Positions 53,767-62,800 of a stretch of DNA of 64,000 nucleotides are shown in pieces. The notes under the pieces were generated by a model, which saw only the letters and a program-made list of their open reading frames with translations, had not been told where the DNA came from and made no database searches. Origin of the DNA: UBA1952 sp965246765 (lineage in GTDB: Bacteria > Bacteroidota > Bacteroidia > Chitinophagales > Chitinophagaceae); NCBI GenBank assembly GCA_965246765.1, contig CBDFFJ010000004.1, positions 186,001 to 250,000 of the forward strand, given 5' to 3'. The position numbers and the translations under genes are program-made. Numbering within the stretch: the stretch's first letter is position 1; each line of letters starts with the position of its first letter.

Positions 53767-54855
53767 CTACGCGTTCTGCAGGAAACGGCAATAGTTGGCC
53801 GCCTGAAAGGCAAAGCTCCATTTTGGGTTATCGTAATGCTCTGCCGGATCATAGCCTGCGATTTCCGCAGAAAGCTCAGTCAGAAAGCGCTGAAGCTTAT
53901 CCAAATCGTAGAACAAGGCGGTTTCCCTGAAATCCTGATAGCGGCTGAAGTAACGGTGCATTAATAGCGGCTTGCGATACTCAAAAGCCCTGTGAAAGGA
54001 CCCGCTGATCTGGTTTTCCAGGTATTTCTCCATATCAGCATTGATCGGATGAATCAGTGGCATCACTGCGTCTGACACGCGCAGGTAACTGTGCATCAAA
54101 GCATCATCAAGATAGCCGTTAAAAAACAGGAAATAACTCTCCAACCCGAGCACTTCAATCTTTTGCCGCAACTCCGGCCCATTGCCGTGCGCATGGGCTC
54201 CATTGCCCAGCAGCAGAAAACGGACACAGGGCTTTTGCTTCAGCGCGGCAAATGCGGCAACAAGGCTCAGATAGTCGCGGCGCTTATACTCAACGCTGCC
54301 CGGAATGGCAATCCATAGCTCGCCGGGGCGTTTAGGCTCAATTTCCGTTTCCAGCGAAGGTTGAAAAATAGGGTAGAAGACAGAGAAGCGTAAACCCTTG
54401 TGCGGCATCTGCAGGGCCTTGTCCAGCATATAATCCGCAAGGAGGAAGTAAGCCGGGATGAGGCGGGAAATAATATTTTGGGTAACGCTTCCCCGCAGCT
54501 TATTTACGCCATGCAGGGTGCCGAAGAATTTTATATTTTTCGGGAAGGGCAGCAGACAGAAGTTGCGGACAGGATTGGTATGCGCCGTATTGAATATGAC
54601 CGTTGTGATGCCACGGCCTACGATCAGCTGCCTGATGCGCCAGAGCTCGCGCCACTGAGCGAAGACCTTTAGCGATGTGACAGAGACAAACGCAACGTCA
54701 AAACCTTCGCCAAAGCTGCTCACGAGCGCTTCGTGCTTCCTGGAAACGATTAGCGTAACCTCATATCCGCCTTCCTGCAAAAAGCGAAGCTGACTGTAAA
54801 GATTTACCTCGTGTGAATCGTAAATCTCAATCAGGGCAGCTTTGGAGCGGGGCAT
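53767..54855 (-). CDS. GT-B-fold glycosyltransferase
   Basis: 362 residues. The N-terminal Rossmann domain begins SKAALIEIYDSHEVNLYSQLRFL, and the C-terminal part contains IPGSVEYKRRDYLSLVAAFAAL, FLLLGNGAHA and VMPLIHP. This fits family-4-like glycosyltransferases, though the canonical E-x7-E motif is not clear. A segment KIKFFGTLHGVNKLRGS suggests an acceptor loop. It is likely to build cell-surface polysaccharide. It precedes rluD by 20 bases on the same strand; whether they share a transcript is unknown. Confidence 0.75.
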   Translation of the reverse strand: MPRSKAALIEIYDSHEVNLYSQLRFLQEGGYEVTLIVSRKHEALVSSFGEGFDVAFVSVTSLKVFAQWRELWRIRQLIVGRGITTVIFNTAHTNPVRNFCLLPFPKNIKFFGTLHGVNKLRGSVTQNIISRLIPAYFLLADYMLDKALQMPHKGLRFSVFYPIFQPSLETEIEPKRPGELWIAIPGSVEYKRRDYLSLVAAFAALKQKPCVRFLLLGNGAHAHGNGPELRQKIEVLGLESYFLFFNGYLDDALMHSYLRVSDAVMPLIHPINADMEKYLENQISGSFHRAFEYRKPLLMHRYFSRYQDFRETALFYDLDKLQRFLTELSAEIAGYDPAEHYDNPKWSFAFQAANYCRFLQNA

Positions 54856-54885
54856 AAGCGCGCAAATATATGCCGTGCTATGGCC

Positions 54886-55587
54886 TTAGCTGCCGCCACC
54901 CACCCTGTATGTGATACCAAAGCGTGTAAGCTGCGACGTGCAGTCGGCGCTGCCGCCAACTGTGCCTTCCTTATAGTTTTTTATGCCGAAGCAATAGCCG
55001 CCGAAGACGCCGTAGCGCCGGTAAGCAACAGATAGCTGAAAGCGGGGCCGGATATCGCCATTGCCCGCCGTCAGATCGCGTGAGAAGTGATAATCGTTGC
55101 CGGCCTCGTCGCTTGCATTGACCACTTCCTTTACGCGAAAGCAATAAGCCAGATCCAGGCCGATTGAAAGGTCTGCCTGGACAGCCTTGACAGGAAGACG
55201 ATAACCGACATAAGGCGAAAAATTGAAAAAGCTGTTGTGCAGGGCAGTGCTGCCGCTTGCCCGGTACTGTACGGCGCTATCATGATAATTGGTATATACC
55301 AGGTCAATATCAGCTTTGCTTCGGAGCAGCTCAAAGCCGGTCTCCAATCCAAATAGGAATCCCGACCTGCTGATGCGCCGGAAATTTATGGCGAGACTGG
55401 CGCATAGCCCCTTCCCCGTGCCATAAGGATTGTAAGTGTGCTGATAGCCCAGCACCGTAGTTGCCGTAGCCGATGCGCCGGTAAAGTAAAACAAGCCGGA
55501 ACCTGCCACCAGCCGCAGCTCGGATTTTTGCGCGCAGGCACAAGAGAAACTGATACTGGCCAGAATGACCAAGAGTAGTTTATGCAT
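54886..55587 (-). CDS. Outer-membrane beta-barrel-like protein
   Basis: 233 residues with signal peptide MHKLLLVILASISFSCACAQ. The mature part is built of alternating aromatic strands (FLFGLETGFELL, NSFFNFSPYVGYRLP, RFQLSVAYRRYGVFGGYCFGIKNY) and ends RFGITYRVGGGS, all typical of small beta-barrels. Function unknown. The start at ATG 55587 was chosen because the upstream 53-codon extension overlaps the YkgJ-type gene. It follows the glycosyltransferase closely. Confidence 0.78.
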   Translation of the reverse strand: MHKLLLVILASISFSCACAQKSELRLVAGSGLFYFTGASATATTVLGYQHTYNPYGTGKGLCASLAINFRRISRSGFLFGLETGFELLRSKADIDLVYTNYHDSAVQYRASGSTALHNSFFNFSPYVGYRLPVKAVQADLSIGLDLAYCFRVKEVVNASDEAGNDYHFSRDLTAGNGDIRPRFQLSVAYRRYGVFGGYCFGIKNYKEGTVGGSADCTSQLTRFGITYRVGGGS

Positions 55588-55630
55588 CACACGACAAAAA
55601 TACGGCCTCCCATAAAGGGCTGCAGAGATG

Positions 55631-56356
55631 CTACCGGCAGAAATCTGCCAACCACTCAGGGCCAGTCTTCTCCGCAAACGATTCCGGAGTTTGCGATGCC
55701 CAGGCAAGGCTGAAAACAAGCGGCAGAAAGCTCTTGGTTCCGGCAAGGTAACGGGTGCGGCCCATCTGGCCGAGGCCTTCCATAAGGCTTAAAGTCACCG
55801 GGAGGCGATGAACGTTTTCGTCGGTCTCCGCCGAGCAATGTACCGGATCGGAAGTGACAAGAAATTCGCGGCATACAACAGGTCGGTGCGCATAGATGGA
55901 GCAGGCATCATTTTCAAGAAAAGGGCAGGAAATGTCTTCCGCGCAATACGCCTGAATAAGGCTTTTAAGCGTCGCAGCGTCTTCGCATTGCGAATAGGCA
56001 TCCAGCCAGCCCATCTGCTGAAAGTGGGTGGCGGCCACATCAAAACGGCGCCGCAGTTCGCTCCGGCGGGGCTCCGGCTGCTGTGCCACGATCATGGCAA
56101 GGTAATAAACTTCCACCTCCGTGACCGGTACAGGCTGCCTGCAGCAGGCCGCGCATCCCATACGGCAGGAGACAGCGTCGCCGGCCACCGCGGCCTTTTG
56201 CTCGGCCACATTGGCCAGCTTATTGGCTAACTGCTGTAAGACGGGCAACATTACCTGCGGCTTCACCGGCCACCCCGGCACTTTAAGGCTGATGTTGACA
56301 GGATTGGCGGCTGTAGCGAGCGTGATGGTTGCGGTTAGCCATTCTTTTTCCGGCAT
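55631..56356 (-). CDS. YkgJ-family cysteine cluster protein
   Basis: 241 residues. A cysteine cluster CRMGCAACC near residue 64-72 and further cysteines in CPFLENDACSIYAHRPVVCREF are the signature of the UPF0153/YkgJ family. These clusters probably bind iron-sulfur or zinc. The biochemical role is unknown. The gene is alone on the minus strand with the outer-membrane-like gene downstream, 43 bases away. Confidence 0.85.
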   Translation of the reverse strand: MPEKEWLTATITLATAANPVNISLKVPGWPVKPQVMLPVLQQLANKLANVAEQKAAVAGDAVSCRMGCAACCRQPVPVTEVEVYYLAMIVAQQPEPRRSELRRRFDVAATHFQQMGWLDAYSQCEDAATLKSLIQAYCAEDISCPFLENDACSIYAHRPVVCREFLVTSDPVHCSAETDENVHRLPVTLSLMEGLGQMGRTRYLAGTKSFLPLVFSLAWASQTPESFAEKTGPEWLADFCR

Positions 56357-56546
56357 GGTCTGCGCCGGTTTTGGTGCGGCGGGCTCAAATTACGGGAATT
56401 ATAAGTTGATTGAAATTCTTATCCGGATGGTACGCACGTCTTGCCAAACACGCAGCCTGCGCAAACCCGGAAAGCGAAAAGAGAAATTTTGTAATTATGC
56501 ATACCAATAAAACCTCTTTTTCTCACCAATTCAATCATCCATCATT

Positions 56547-57170
56547 ATGGGCATCTACGACAAAATACTTGACGCCAAGCGCTGGAATGCGAATGCGCCA
56601 ACCATCAACGATCACTTTGTTGATATCCGCCAGATTTTCCCTAAGCTTTTTGAAGGAAAATCGTTCAACACCTACATGCAGATGGCGGTGAAGGATGCCT
56701 CTAAGGTGCTGGAAGATGCCAAGGTAACCGATGAGCAAATGAAGGCGGCCTGGGCCCGGATACCTATGGGCAGGGGCGCAATTACCCGCACCAACTTTGT
56801 CGCAGCCGTAGAAAAGGCGCTGCAGGAGGCCATGAAAGGACTTGAGCCTTTAGAGCCTGCCAGAGCCGTACAAAGTGACTACGCAACGCTTCGTGCAAAT
56901 GGCGGCGTGGTGATGGCGAACACGTCACTGGAAGCAAAGCTGGACAGGATGACAAGGACAAAAGTTGCTTCGGTGTTTGACTATGGAAATACTTACGGAG
57001 GACACGGACCAACCCGTAACCTCGGGCCGGGCGTACTGCATGCCCACGTCGGCGGCGGCGATGGAATCGCCTTTAGCTGGACTGGCGACGTGCTGACTAT
57101 CCACGGCTATGGCGTGAAAAGCGACTCCGCACCGTCCGGCAGCTCAGGTTATAGCTGGACAACACGCTGA
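56547..57170 (+). CDS. Hypothetical protein with Gly/His-rich C-terminal segment
   Basis: 207 residues, no recognised family. The N-terminal 110 residues are helical and charged (DIRQIFPKLFEGKSFNTYMQ; MKAAWARIPMGRG). From residue 140 the sequence changes to a Gly/His/Ser-rich stretch (VFDYGNTYGGHGPTRNLGPG, then VLHAHVGGGDGIAFSW) ending in SSGYSWTTR. The change looks like a separate compact beta domain. No signal peptide is visible. It could be a small enzyme or a toxin-like domain; the evidence does not decide. Confidence 0.55.
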   Translation: MGIYDKILDAKRWNANAPTINDHFVDIRQIFPKLFEGKSFNTYMQMAVKDASKVLEDAKVTDEQMKAAWARIPMGRGAITRTNFVAAVEKALQEAMKGLEPLEPARAVQSDYATLRANGGVVMANTSLEAKLDRMTRTKVASVFDYGNTYGGHGPTRNLGPGVLHAHVGGGDGIAFSWTGDVLTIHGYGVKSDSAPSGSSGYSWTTR

Positions 57171-57321
57171 GCAGCTCGCCCAAATAATTTACCTCTCTGA
57201 TTCCTAATTATCCGGGGCGATGCCGTTCGGAGAGCGGCTTTATACGCCTCGCTGTGCGCTAACGCTAAGGTTGCGAAGAGCTGGCTATTTGAATATTCAG
57301 AAGAACAGTAATTGTATTCAT

Positions 57322-57840
57322 TTACAGATTTATTTTAAATTTTCCTTCGGTGACTTTTACTATTGTTGTTCTATTTGTAGCATCAAATTCAAAAGTGCCT
57401 TGGACAAAAGATGTCGTCTTATGCGTAAAAATTAATCTTCCGATACTTCCATTGATGGTCTTAAAGGAAGAGATTACCCCGTCCTCAAGAGGAAAAGGAT
57501 CATATACTTCGGCATAATTTTCGGTTTCTGAATATAATCTAATTGTGTCTGGTTTGGTTATATCCATAGTATCAATTGAGAACGTGAATTGCGTCTGTGG
57601 GTAGTCGCTGCTACCAGCTAGAATTTCATAATGCGGGCGGTCAACAACCTCAAAACGCGCATATAGAGCATCGCTGCCAAATAGCCCGTCGCCTTGCTTA
57701 AATGTCCAGTAGTTGCCATCTATCTTGCAATTAAAGTATTCGCCATCGGGCGATACGTCTGGTTCAGAGGCTTCATCTTTTTTGCATGACCAAGTAACTA
57801 AGATGAACAGGCAGCTCAATATTGCGATTTGAACTTTCAA
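57322..57840 (-). CDS. Lipoprotein, DUF6252-like
   Basis: 172 residues. The signal peptide ends in a lipobox LVTWSCKKDE with lipidated cysteine at residue 19. The mature part is a beta-rich domain containing FNCKIDGNYWTFKQGD and the terminal GTFEFDATNRTTIVKVTEGKFKINL, which resembles Bacteroidota lipoproteins of the DUF6252 type. Codon use is more AT-rich than in the neighbours. Its outer-membrane function is unknown. Confidence 0.68.
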   Translation of the reverse strand: MKVQIAILSCLFILVTWSCKKDEASEPDVSPDGEYFNCKIDGNYWTFKQGDGLFGSDALYARFEVVDRPHYEILAGSSDYPQTQFTFSIDTMDITKPDTIRLYSETENYAEVYDPFPLEDGVISSFKTINGSIGRLIFTHKTTSFVQGTFEFDATNRTTIVKVTEGKFKINL

Positions 57841-57912
57841 TTAAATTAATTTTCATGAAAGTATATCTCACTTCCTTCGCAAAATCAATTTTCCTGATAA
57901 ATAATCCACCTT

Positions 57913-57920
57913 TATCTTCG
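57913..57920 (+). promoter_or_regulatory. -7 box upstream of rpsA
   Basis: TATCTTCG fits TAnnTT(T/C)G, 37 bases before the TTG start of rpsA. The -33 element is not clear. Confidence 0.35.
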
Positions 57921-57942
57921 CCGCCCAAAAATCCCAATAAAA

Positions 57943-57948
57943 AGGAGG
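57943..57948 (+). promoter_or_regulatory. Strong Shine-Dalgarno sequence of rpsA
   Basis: AGGAGG at 57943-57948 lies nine bases before the TTG start at 57958. Most genes in this window have no such sequence, as is usual in Bacteroidota, so this one is unusual. Confidence 0.7.
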
Positions 57949-57957
57949 ACCTAAATC

Positions 57958-59799
57958 TTGGAAGAGCAACAAACTATCCAACAACCACAAACAAACGTGC
58001 AGTCCGCGCAGCACGACGACTTCGACTGGAGCGTTGACAAGCGGAACGTAGCCTCGTACAAGGGCGAGGAGCGCCAGCAGATGGACTCTATGTATGGCCA
58101 GACCTTTAAGCAGATCGGAGACTCCGAGCTGCTCACAGGCACCATCGTAGGCAAGACCAAAACCGATGTAATTGTAAACATCGGTGCCAAGAGCGACGGC
58201 CTGATCTCGCTCAACGAATTTCGTGACATGACCGACATCAAGCTCGGCGACGAGATTGAAGTAATGGTTGTTCAGAAAGAAGACAATGCGGGTCACCTGA
58301 ACCTGAGCCGCAAGCTTGCCCGCGCAGCACGCGCATGGCAGCAGATTGTTGACTTTTACAAGACCGGTGAAATCGTTACAGGCACCATCACTTCCAAGAC
58401 CAAGGGCGGCCTTATCGTGGATGTATATGGTCTGGAAACCTTCCTGCCGGGCTCTCAGATCGACGTGAAGCCTGTTACCGACTACGATCAGTACGTTGGT
58501 AAGACAATGGACTTTAAGGTGGTTAAGATCAATGAGCAGATCCGCAATGCGGTAGTAAGCCATAAGGCCCTCATTGAGTCTGACATCGAAGCGCAGCGCT
58601 CCGTCATCATTGGCCAGCTGGAGAAGGGTCAGGTACTGGAAGGTACTGTGAAGAATGTAACCGACTTCGGTGCGTTCATTGACCTCGGCGGCGTGGATGG
58701 CCTCCTCTATATTACGGACATTTCATGGGGTCGCGTACAGCATCCGAGCGAAGTGCTGAGCAACGGTCAGAAGCTGAACGTTGTAGTGCTTGACTTTGAT
58801 GATGAGAAGAAGCGCATCTCGCTTGGTCTGAAGCAGCTTACACCGCACCCTTGGGAAACCCTTTCTGCAGAGCTACATGAAGGCGCCTCCGTTAAGGGCC
58901 GCGTAGTAAACATTGAAGACTACGGCGCTTTCCTTGAGATTATGCCGGGCGTAGAAGGCCTCGTACACGTATCAGAAATCACCTGGAGCTCCCAGCCGAT
59001 CAACGCGAAGGAATTCTTCAAGGTTGGCGAGGAGTACGAAGCGAAGATTGTAACCCTTGACAAGGATGAGCGCAAGATGAGCCTCTCCATCAAGCAGCTG
59101 ACAGAAGATCCGTGGGAGCATATTGAGAACATCTTCCCGATTGACAGCCGCCACAAGGGCACTGTCAAGAACATCACTCCTTATGGCGTGTTCGTGGAGC
59201 TAAGCCAGGGCATCGGCGGTATGATTCACATCTCCGACCTTAGCTGGATCAAGCGCTACAATCACCCGAGTGAGTTTACCAAGGTTGGTCAGGAAATAGA
59301 TGTGGTAATTCTTGGCATTGACAAGGACAACCGCAAGCTCTCCCTCGGCCACAAGCAGATTGAGGACGATCCATGGAACACGTTTGAAACTGTTTTCCCG
59401 ATCGGCTCTACGCACGAAGGCACTGTAACCCGCAAGGACGAAAAGGGCGCACATGTGCAGCTCCAGTACGGCCTTGACTCATACATGCCGGCCCGCCACA
59501 TGCGCAAGGAAGACGGCGGCATAGTTGCTGCTGACGAAACTATCCCGGTTGTAATCATAGAGTTTGACCGCAACGACAAGCGCATCATGGTAAGCCATTC
59601 CCGCATCTGGGAGCAGGCCGCTGCCGATGAGCGTGAGACGGTGAAGAAGGCTGCCAAGGCTGAGACAGAAACAACAGCCAAAACGGTTAAGAGCATCCAG
59701 CAGAAAGTTGAAAAGCCAACTCTTGGCGACCTCGGCGCGCTCAGTGCACTGAAGGATAAGCTGAAGAAGGCCGAAGACGAAGCCGGAAAAAGCGAGTAA
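57958..59799 (+). CDS. rpsA: Ribosomal protein bS1
   Basis: 613 residues with repeated S1 domains (for example GTVKNVTDFGAFIDLGGVDGLLYITDISWGR, GRVVNIEDYGAFLEIMPGVEGLVHVSEITW and GTVKNITPYGVFVELSQGIGGMIHISDLSW). The N-terminus DDFDWSVDKRN is typical of Bacteroidota S1. The start is TTG at 57958, because an in-frame stop lies two codons upstream and no ATG precedes the domain. A terminator follows the stop codon. It binds mRNA on the 30S subunit. Confidence 0.94.
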   Translation: MEEQQTIQQPQTNVQSAQHDDFDWSVDKRNVASYKGEERQQMDSMYGQTFKQIGDSELLTGTIVGKTKTDVIVNIGAKSDGLISLNEFRDMTDIKLGDEIEVMVVQKEDNAGHLNLSRKLARAARAWQQIVDFYKTGEIVTGTITSKTKGGLIVDVYGLETFLPGSQIDVKPVTDYDQYVGKTMDFKVVKINEQIRNAVVSHKALIESDIEAQRSVIIGQLEKGQVLEGTVKNVTDFGAFIDLGGVDGLLYITDISWGRVQHPSEVLSNGQKLNVVVLDFDDEKKRISLGLKQLTPHPWETLSAELHEGASVKGRVVNIEDYGAFLEIMPGVEGLVHVSEITWSSQPINAKEFFKVGEEYEAKIVTLDKDERKMSLSIKQLTEDPWEHIENIFPIDSRHKGTVKNITPYGVFVELSQGIGGMIHISDLSWIKRYNHPSEFTKVGQEIDVVILGIDKDNRKLSLGHKQIEDDPWNTFETVFPIGSTHEGTVTRKDEKGAHVQLQYGLDSYMPARHMRKEDGGIVAADETIPVVIIEFDRNDKRIMVSHSRIWEQAAADERETVKKAAKAETETTAKTVKSIQQKVEKPTLGDLGALSALKDKLKKAEDEAGKSE

Positions 59800-59822
59800 T
59801 CAAGGGACTCAGAATGATAATG

Positions 59823-59853
59823 AAAGAGGCTGTCATTTGACAGCCTCTTTTTG
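59823..59853 (+). terminator. Terminator of rpsA
   Basis: AAAGAGGCTGTCA and TGACAGCCTCTTT form a 13-base stem with a two-base loop, followed by TT and a G. It lies 24 bases past the rpsA stop, between rpsA and the convergent giant gene. Confidence 0.85.
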
Positions 59854-59855
59854 TT

Positions 59856-62800
59856 TTAGTGCAATACCTCAATCTTCCGGATCAGGACGCCGGCATCGGT
59901 CTCCAGCCTTAGGTAATAGAGGCCTGCCGGGAGGGCGCTAAGGTCAAGCAGCTCTTTAGATGAGTGGGCGTCAAGCTGCTGCACTACTGCGCCTGTTGTG
60001 TTTATCACACCTATCATTTTCAGCTTCAGTATGCCTTTGCTTTCTACCGTAATAAGCGATGCGGCAGGGTTCGGGTAAACGAGCACCTGCGCGTCCGCAG
60101 CTTGCGGCCCGGCAGCAGAGAGGTTATATAAAAAGAACAGGGCTGAGGTGCCGGTGCATCCGTTTACATCTTCCACCTCAACCTTATAAGCGCCGAATTC
60201 GATTGGTGAGTAGGTAGCCGCATCACCGCCGGCGCCGATCGCAACATTGTTTCTAAACCATTGATAGCTGATATAGTTGCCTGTGCTAAGTACGCGGCCG
60301 TCAAAAGATATAACAGGTATCGGCTTCGGATAAACGGTAACGGTGACCGGCCCGGAAAGCGAGCTGCAATTAAAATTGTCAACCACGCGAACCGAATAGT
60401 TGCCGGATAGCGCGATGACCTGGTCGGGCTGAGTGAGGCCGGCAAGGTTGACGCCATTATTAATCCACTGATAGCTCAGATTAGCGCTCTGTAAGGCATT
60501 CAACGAGATGGCGCTGCCCTCGCAGAATTCCAGCTGGCCGGTATAGGTGATTGCGGCCACCGGCGCGGGATGCACGAGCAGCGTAGCCACATTGGAAAGC
60601 TTTTGACAGCCATTGGAGTCGGTAACCAGCACGGCATAGCTGCCGGACTGAACTGCCTTGTACTCATTTGCGCCAGCGCCGGAGATAGCGCTGCCGCCAT
60701 TCCGCCATTGATAGCTCAGCTTGGTGCCCGTATTGGCCGTAAACGTAACCGTATCCCGCTCGCAGATAGCAGCGGGCGCAGTTGGCGTGATAGCAGCAGC
60801 AGGTAGCGGATTTACCTTAATAAGAATGCCCGATGAAGTATCCTCACAGGTAGTGAATGTGTTCTTTACCACTACCCGATAAGTTGCAGGGGCATTAGCC
60901 GTAAAGTTTACGGATATTGCTCCTGGTACAATAGCATTATTTGAGAGCCATTGATAGCTGAGACTTGGGCCGGCATTAGCGCTCAGCACGGTGGTGTTCC
61001 CCTGGCATATCTGGCTGGCTGCGGTTGATGCCATAGCAGCCGGCAGCGGAAAGACAGAGACCGTTGATGCGGGCGATGTGGTAGCGCAGGTCGGGCTTGA
61101 ACGAACCACTACAGTGTAAGACCCGGCTGCAGACGTGGAATATGCATTAGACGTTGCGCCGGAAATGGCTGCGCCGTTTAAAGCCCATTGATAAGTAACA
61201 CCGGGAGTAGTGCCGGCAGACAAAGTAATTGACTTACCCTGGCAGATGTAGCTGGCGCCGGATGGCGTAATAGCAGCTACAGGGCCGGAGCCTACTGTGA
61301 TGACCGTACTTACTGATGTATCAGCGCAGCCCGTCAGCGTATTTGTAGCTACCGCCGTATAGGTTTCGGTAGTTGTTGTTACGTATGAGGCGCTCGTAGC
61401 ACCGCTGATCGGGGCGGCGGTATTGTACCATTGGTAAGATACATTCGCGGCAAGCGGAACACTGAGTGTATCTGTGCCTCCGGTACAGAAAGTGGTGGGC
61501 CCTGAAGATGTGACTGCCGCCGAAGGACGGGGGTTAACGACGAGCGTTACGCTGTTGCTCGCGGTTTGCGGGCAGGCCGCACCATAGCTTAGCTGTGCGC
61601 GATACATATAGCCGTTCATAGTTGCCGCTGCCCCGGTGATGGAAAGCGTGCCGCTGGTCGCGCCGCTGTAAACGCCGCCATTCGTCAGGTTAGAAAAGCC
61701 GGAGCCGGTATTTACCTGCCACTGAATTACATTCCCGTTTGTGGCTGCCACCGTGAGGGTGGTGTTGCCCCCGGCGCAGAAAGCAGCGGCGTTAGGCTGG
61801 TTGGTAATGACTACGGGCAGGCAGTTGCCAAACTCATCAGCGCCCATATCGGGCGTCGTAGTTCGCGTGTCGTTGTCTATGTCGTTGCTGATGCCGGCTA
61901 TGTTCACGCCAATATTGTTCAGGGACGTATTTGAAGCGACCGGAAGGTGAAGGTCTGACCCGGATGTGAATGCCGGCAGGATGCTCACAGAATTGCTATT
62001 TCCACCCATATTGGTCTGCACCTGTGCTATCGTGTTCCAGATTGTAAGATTGGTGCCCTGGCCAACCAGGTTTCCGCTTGCGGAATAATAATCATTATAG
62101 TTAAACGTGTTCAACACGTTCGTGTTTGCCGTCACTACCAGCGCCATGCGGCTGTTCGCATTGCCTACCGTCTGCGTGTTGACGAGAAGATTGTTGCGCA
62201 GATTGATAGAGTTGGCGGTTGTAATGTTGGAGGAGATAAGCACAGCAGCTGCTCGGGTTCCCGTGGTGGCAGTCTGGCTGGTATTCAGCCAGACGCTGTT
62301 GTAATAGATATTATAACCGCCACCACCATCGGCTACAATACCGTTTCCGTTAGATGCGGCGGTCCAAAGGTTGGTGCCATACGCAGCCACATCCCAGATA
62401 AAGTTGTTCAGAACATTCACTGCAGATGCCGTCAGAGAACCTGCGAGCATGATGCCGGCAGCGCCGAAGCCACCCGTGTTACTGTTCTTAATGTTGCTGA
62501 CCTTGTTTTTGTCAATGATAGCCCCTGAAGCCAGGGAATAGAAGTATATGCCAGTGGAGGTGCCCGAGCCGGCGGAAGAAATGTTACTGACCGTATTGCC
62601 TGTGACTGCAATCGTTGCGCCCGTGACAGCGGGAGAAATATTGATGCCTATCGGCGCGAATGCACCGGTACCTGAGTAGGAAAGGCCCGAAACGGTATTC
62701 CCGGTAATGCTTGTGTTGTTCGTACCGGATGCCAGCCAGATGCCGCGATCAAATTCACCGTTCACTCCTTCAAAATTGCCTACCTGATTGCTGTCCACCC

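Noticed and set aside
57220..57435. 71-codon plus-strand frame opposite the lipoprotein gene
   Set aside because: It is mostly antisense to the lipoprotein and has no independent coding evidence.
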